The notes under the pieces are model-generated. The model ran no database searches, was not told the origin of the DNA, and was given only the letters and a program-made list of their open reading frames with translations. From the NCBI RefSeq assembly GCF_000247695.1, contig NW_004624747.1, forward strand, positions 13,854,305 to 13,918,304: a stretch of 64,000 bases of DNA. Direction: 5' to 3'. Origin of the DNA: Heterocephalus glaber. Taxonomy: Eukaryota; Chordata; Mammalia; Rodentia; Bathyergidae. This document shows, piece by piece, positions 1-64,000 of this stretch. The number at the start of each line of letters is the position of its first letter. Positions within the stretch are counted from its first letter, which is position 1. A program made the position numbers and the translations under genes.

Positions 1-61411
<61,411 letters not shown>

Positions 61412-61785
61412 ATCTCAGCCAGAAAAACCAACTCCTCATCTCAGTCTGCAGGAAAACACCAAACACACTATGGAACTCCACTGCAGGGGGTCCCAGCACC
61501 TGTCCACTCGGCCACCCCATGGCACATCTATACTCAGACCCATCTCGGCACAGACATCTCTGTCTCCAGGAGGGGCAGGTGGCCGAGGCTCTTTGGAGCA
61601 GTCAGAGCTCGGTGCCTCCTGGGCACCTTCCTGCAGTCATCTTCTTTGCACTTTGTTACTCTTTCAAAGCATTCATAAACTTTTGTACCTAGCTCTAGCC
61701 TGTACCAGTTCGTCAAAGGAACCAACCAGACACCAACTATGTGATTAGAATCCTAATTAGCTACTTCAAGACCCTAGGGTTGGTT

Positions 61786-61882
61786 GGTTTTTCTTTTGGT
61801 TTCATTTCTTTTCTTTTCCTATTTTTTCTTTCTTTCCTTTTCTTTTCTTTCCTTCTCTCTCTCTTTCTTTTTTCTTTTTTTA
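61786..61882 (+). repeat. CTTTT-rich pyrimidine tract in 3' UTR
   Basis: TTTTC, CTTTT and CTCTCTC units with few purines, directly within the 3' UTR. Confidence 0.9.
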
Positions 61883-62592
61883 AAAACAAGAGAATTCTTA
61901 ATAGATTTGAATAGCAATGCATTTCCTGTTGTAGTCATTTTTAGCTTAGATCACACCCTCAGGTCTTTGCCACTGAAATGTAGTGTAGAAGAGTCCCCAT
62001 CAGTTGGCTAACCCCCTGATTAATGTAGCTTCATTCTTGTTCCAGTCTATTCTCATAGATGGCCCTGTTTTACCCAGGGTGACATCATAGCCAAATGTTT
62101 ACTGTTCTCGTTGCCTTCTATGGCCTTGAACACTTCCCCTCCCACCAGCTGAGAATGTATGGAGGTCATCAGGCCTCAGCTTGGAGGCAGTGACCTGGGG
62201 CCAAGGGACCTCACTGAGCTTTCTTTCCCTGCCCCTCAGTGTCATCCACCCAGCCTCCTGTCCCCACTGTCCATGTGGCTTTGGCCAGGAAAGCATGCAA
62301 TAGACTTGCTCCAGGCCCAGCATTAATGGGCCTTGGGGTTGGGGAGGGGACAGGGCACCTACCTCCTGTCCCCTGACAGTGTGTTGCTCCCCACTCTGGG
62401 AGGGGGAGGACACCCGTCCAGGAGCTCTGCATGGCGGTTCACTGCATGTGCTGTCCCCTGACCTGGCTGACCCCCTGGGTTGCTCTGCCAATGTACTGAT
62501 ACCATCCCATAGCTCCCGCCAAATTGAGACCCTCTGATGACTTGCCAACTAACTAGCCACAACAAGCTGCAGCCTGTAGCACTGATCAAACA

Positions 62593-62598
62593 AATAAA
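62593..62598 (+). promoter_or_regulatory. CIT: Possible proximal polyadenylation signal
   Basis: AATAAA occurs about 1.2 kb after the stop in CAAATAAAACGC. Its downstream region is not clearly GT-rich, so use is uncertain. Confidence 0.35.
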
Positions 62599-63530
62599 AC
62601 GCTCAAGCCTTACGACCAGAGAAGGATTTCAGCAAACCACCACCTCTCACTCAATTTCTCCTCTGACCTTCACACTTCCCTGCTGAGTTCCCTGTGGATG
62701 ACTCCATGTTCACACAAGATCCAGCACGGTTCTACCCCACAAAACTGTGACTTCTCAAATGAGCCTTTCCCTAGGGCTAGACCTAAGACCAGGACGTTGG
62801 AGAGAGAAGCCGTAGCTCAACTCTTCCAGCCCTACAGGGTTGGCAAGTCCCCCTTAGGTGCAGTGCGGCTCACCCTGTTTCTCTCTGCCCTCTTTTAGAG
62901 TGTGGGATTCCTGGCAACTGGTTTAGAACCAACCTAGAGGCTTTGCAGTTGGCAAGCTAACTAGCGGCCTTATTTCTGCCTTTAATCTCCCACAAGGCCT
63001 CTCATGCTTTGGATTCTCCATAACTCTTAGGCAGGCATGCCTCAACAACCAAGGCACATCCTAGGTAGGCTGAAAGGCAGACCTGTTTCCACCACGGCAG
63101 GTGAACGTGACTGTGTCTTCAACCCATATGTCCACAGTTCAGGTCACTTTCCAGATTGCAACCTGGCCCAAATACTGGCTCCTTCCTGCTTGTCTCTTAA
63201 CCTAAGTGCTTTCTTGTTTGAAATGCTCATGAACCTCCATGTCATAGCACCTTTGGCAAGTGTCCTGCTGTTGTGTTTTATGTGTTGCTTGGAGTCTTTG
63301 GGGTCATATTCCCTCCCTCCCCTCCCCCAGGGCAGATTTGATTGAATGTTTGCTGAAGTTTTTGTCTCTTGGTCCACAAGTATTTGGAAAGGTCACTGAT
63401 AATTGGTCTTTCAGTCTTGGCATTTCATTTAGGATCTCCATGAGAAATGGGCATCTTGAGCCCTGAAAATGTATATTGTGTGTCTCATTTGTGAAATGCT
63501 TCCTGCTATATAGAACCTAGCTCTAAAGAC

Positions 63531-63538
63531 TGTACATA
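63531..63538 (+). promoter_or_regulatory. CIT: Pumilio-type element TGTACATA
   Basis: An exact match to UGUANAUA lies in the distal 3' UTR, about 360 bases before the polyadenylation signal. Confidence 0.45.
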
Positions 63539-63895
63539 TTTACAAGAAACTTTATATTCGTAAAAAAAAAAAAAAAAAGGAAATTGAATTGGTTTCTACT
63601 TTTTTATTGTAAAAGGTGCATTTTTCAACTCTTACTTTTGGTTTCAATGGTGGTAGCTGTGGACAGCCATCTTCTCTGGAGGGTGGAGAGCCCCATGTGA
63701 CCACCAAGATGCCAGCAGGAGATATCGTAACAGGAAATCACAGTCAAAAGCTTATTAGCATAAATAAGATTCTAGGTCTCCAAAAGTACAGGCTTTTTCT
63801 TCATTACCTTTTTTATTCAGAATGAGGACGAGAACACAAGGAATAATTCAAGATCCATCTTGAGAGGAATGAACTTTGTTGTTGAACAATAGTGA

Positions 63896-63901
63896 AATAA
63901 A
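63896..63901 (+). terminator. CIT: CIT polyadenylation signal AATAAA
   Basis: The canonical hexamer sits in GTGAAATAAAGCAATG. A GT-rich stretch TTTGGTGTGATGATGTCTTC begins about 20 bases later, as expected of a downstream element. Cleavage is likely near 63915-63925. Confidence 0.85.
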
Positions 63902-63920
63902 GCAATGATCTAAAAATGTT

Positions 63921-64000
63921 TACTTTGGTGTGATGATGTCTTCTTTCCTTGATGGAGACCTTAACCATTGTCAGGGTTGGTGTAGGCTTATTGTCATGGA
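63921..64000. other. Downstream flank of CIT
   Basis: Unique sequence past the presumed cleavage site; nothing recognised. Confidence 0.6.

Larger units (their letters stand above)
61412..63920 (+). other. CIT: CIT 3' untranslated region
   Basis: About 2.5 kb runs from the stop codon to just past a canonical AATAAA. It contains a pyrimidine tract (61786-61882), a GCACTTT word (61648, miR-17-type seed match), a CTACCTC word (62359, let-7-type seed match), a UGUANAUA Pumilio-type site at 63531-63538 and an A17 run at 63561. No young SINE interrupts it, in contrast to the introns. The exact cleavage site is estimated. Confidence 0.85.

Overview
This is a vertebrate, clearly mammalian and almost certainly rodent, genomic window that holds the 3' half of one gene on the plus strand: CIT (citron rho-interacting serine/threonine kinase). 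Twenty-seven coding exons can be joined from 534 to 61411. Every junction is GT-AG, every codon phase closes, and together they give 1226 residues ending in a stop. The encoded order is the end of the long coiled coil, a C1 zinc finger, a PH domain, a citron-homology (CNH) domain, a basic proline/serine-rich tail and a C-terminal PDZ ligand (QSSV). The N-terminal kinase domain, the start of the coiled coil and the promoters lie outside the window. If total length equals the human protein (2027 residues from memory), the window starts near residue 802. No other protein-coding gene is supported.

Layout: 1-36000 carries the coiled-coil exons, separated by introns up to about 9 kb. 40800-43000 holds the C1 and PH exons in a compact cluster. 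44300-54830 holds the CNH exons. 60072-61411 holds the tail and terminal coding exon. 61412 to about 63920 is the 3' UTR with a canonical AATAAA at 63896. The last ~80 bases are downstream flank.

The introns are full of mobile-element copies. The most telling is a young tRNA-derived ID-type SINE with a GGTACC-containing 3' end and an A tail; many copies keep good target-site duplications. It sits with B1-type SINEs (some with the internal tandem duplication), older B1-ID dimers, MIR and L2 fragments, ERVL-MaLR solo LTRs, L1 pieces and nonautonomous DNA transposons. B1 plus ID points to a rodent. The young ID family is not the murine one, so a non-murid lineage is likely (for example castorimorph, hystricomorph or sciuromorph), but I cannot name the species.

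The most interesting signals are regulatory. (1) A hairpin-like sequence at 41381-41466 overlaps the splice acceptor of the exon completing the C1 domain and corresponds, from memory, to the human mir-1178 locus. (2) The acceptor of a PH-domain exon at 42472 follows 262 bases with no AG dinucleotide and 138 bases with no adenine, which forces a distant branch point. (3) A CAGCAG tandem acceptor precedes the tail exon. (4) The PDZ ligand sits on its own tiny terminal coding segment. (5) Several repeat-free intronic blocks could be conserved noncoding elements. No previously unknown multi-gene system is visible.
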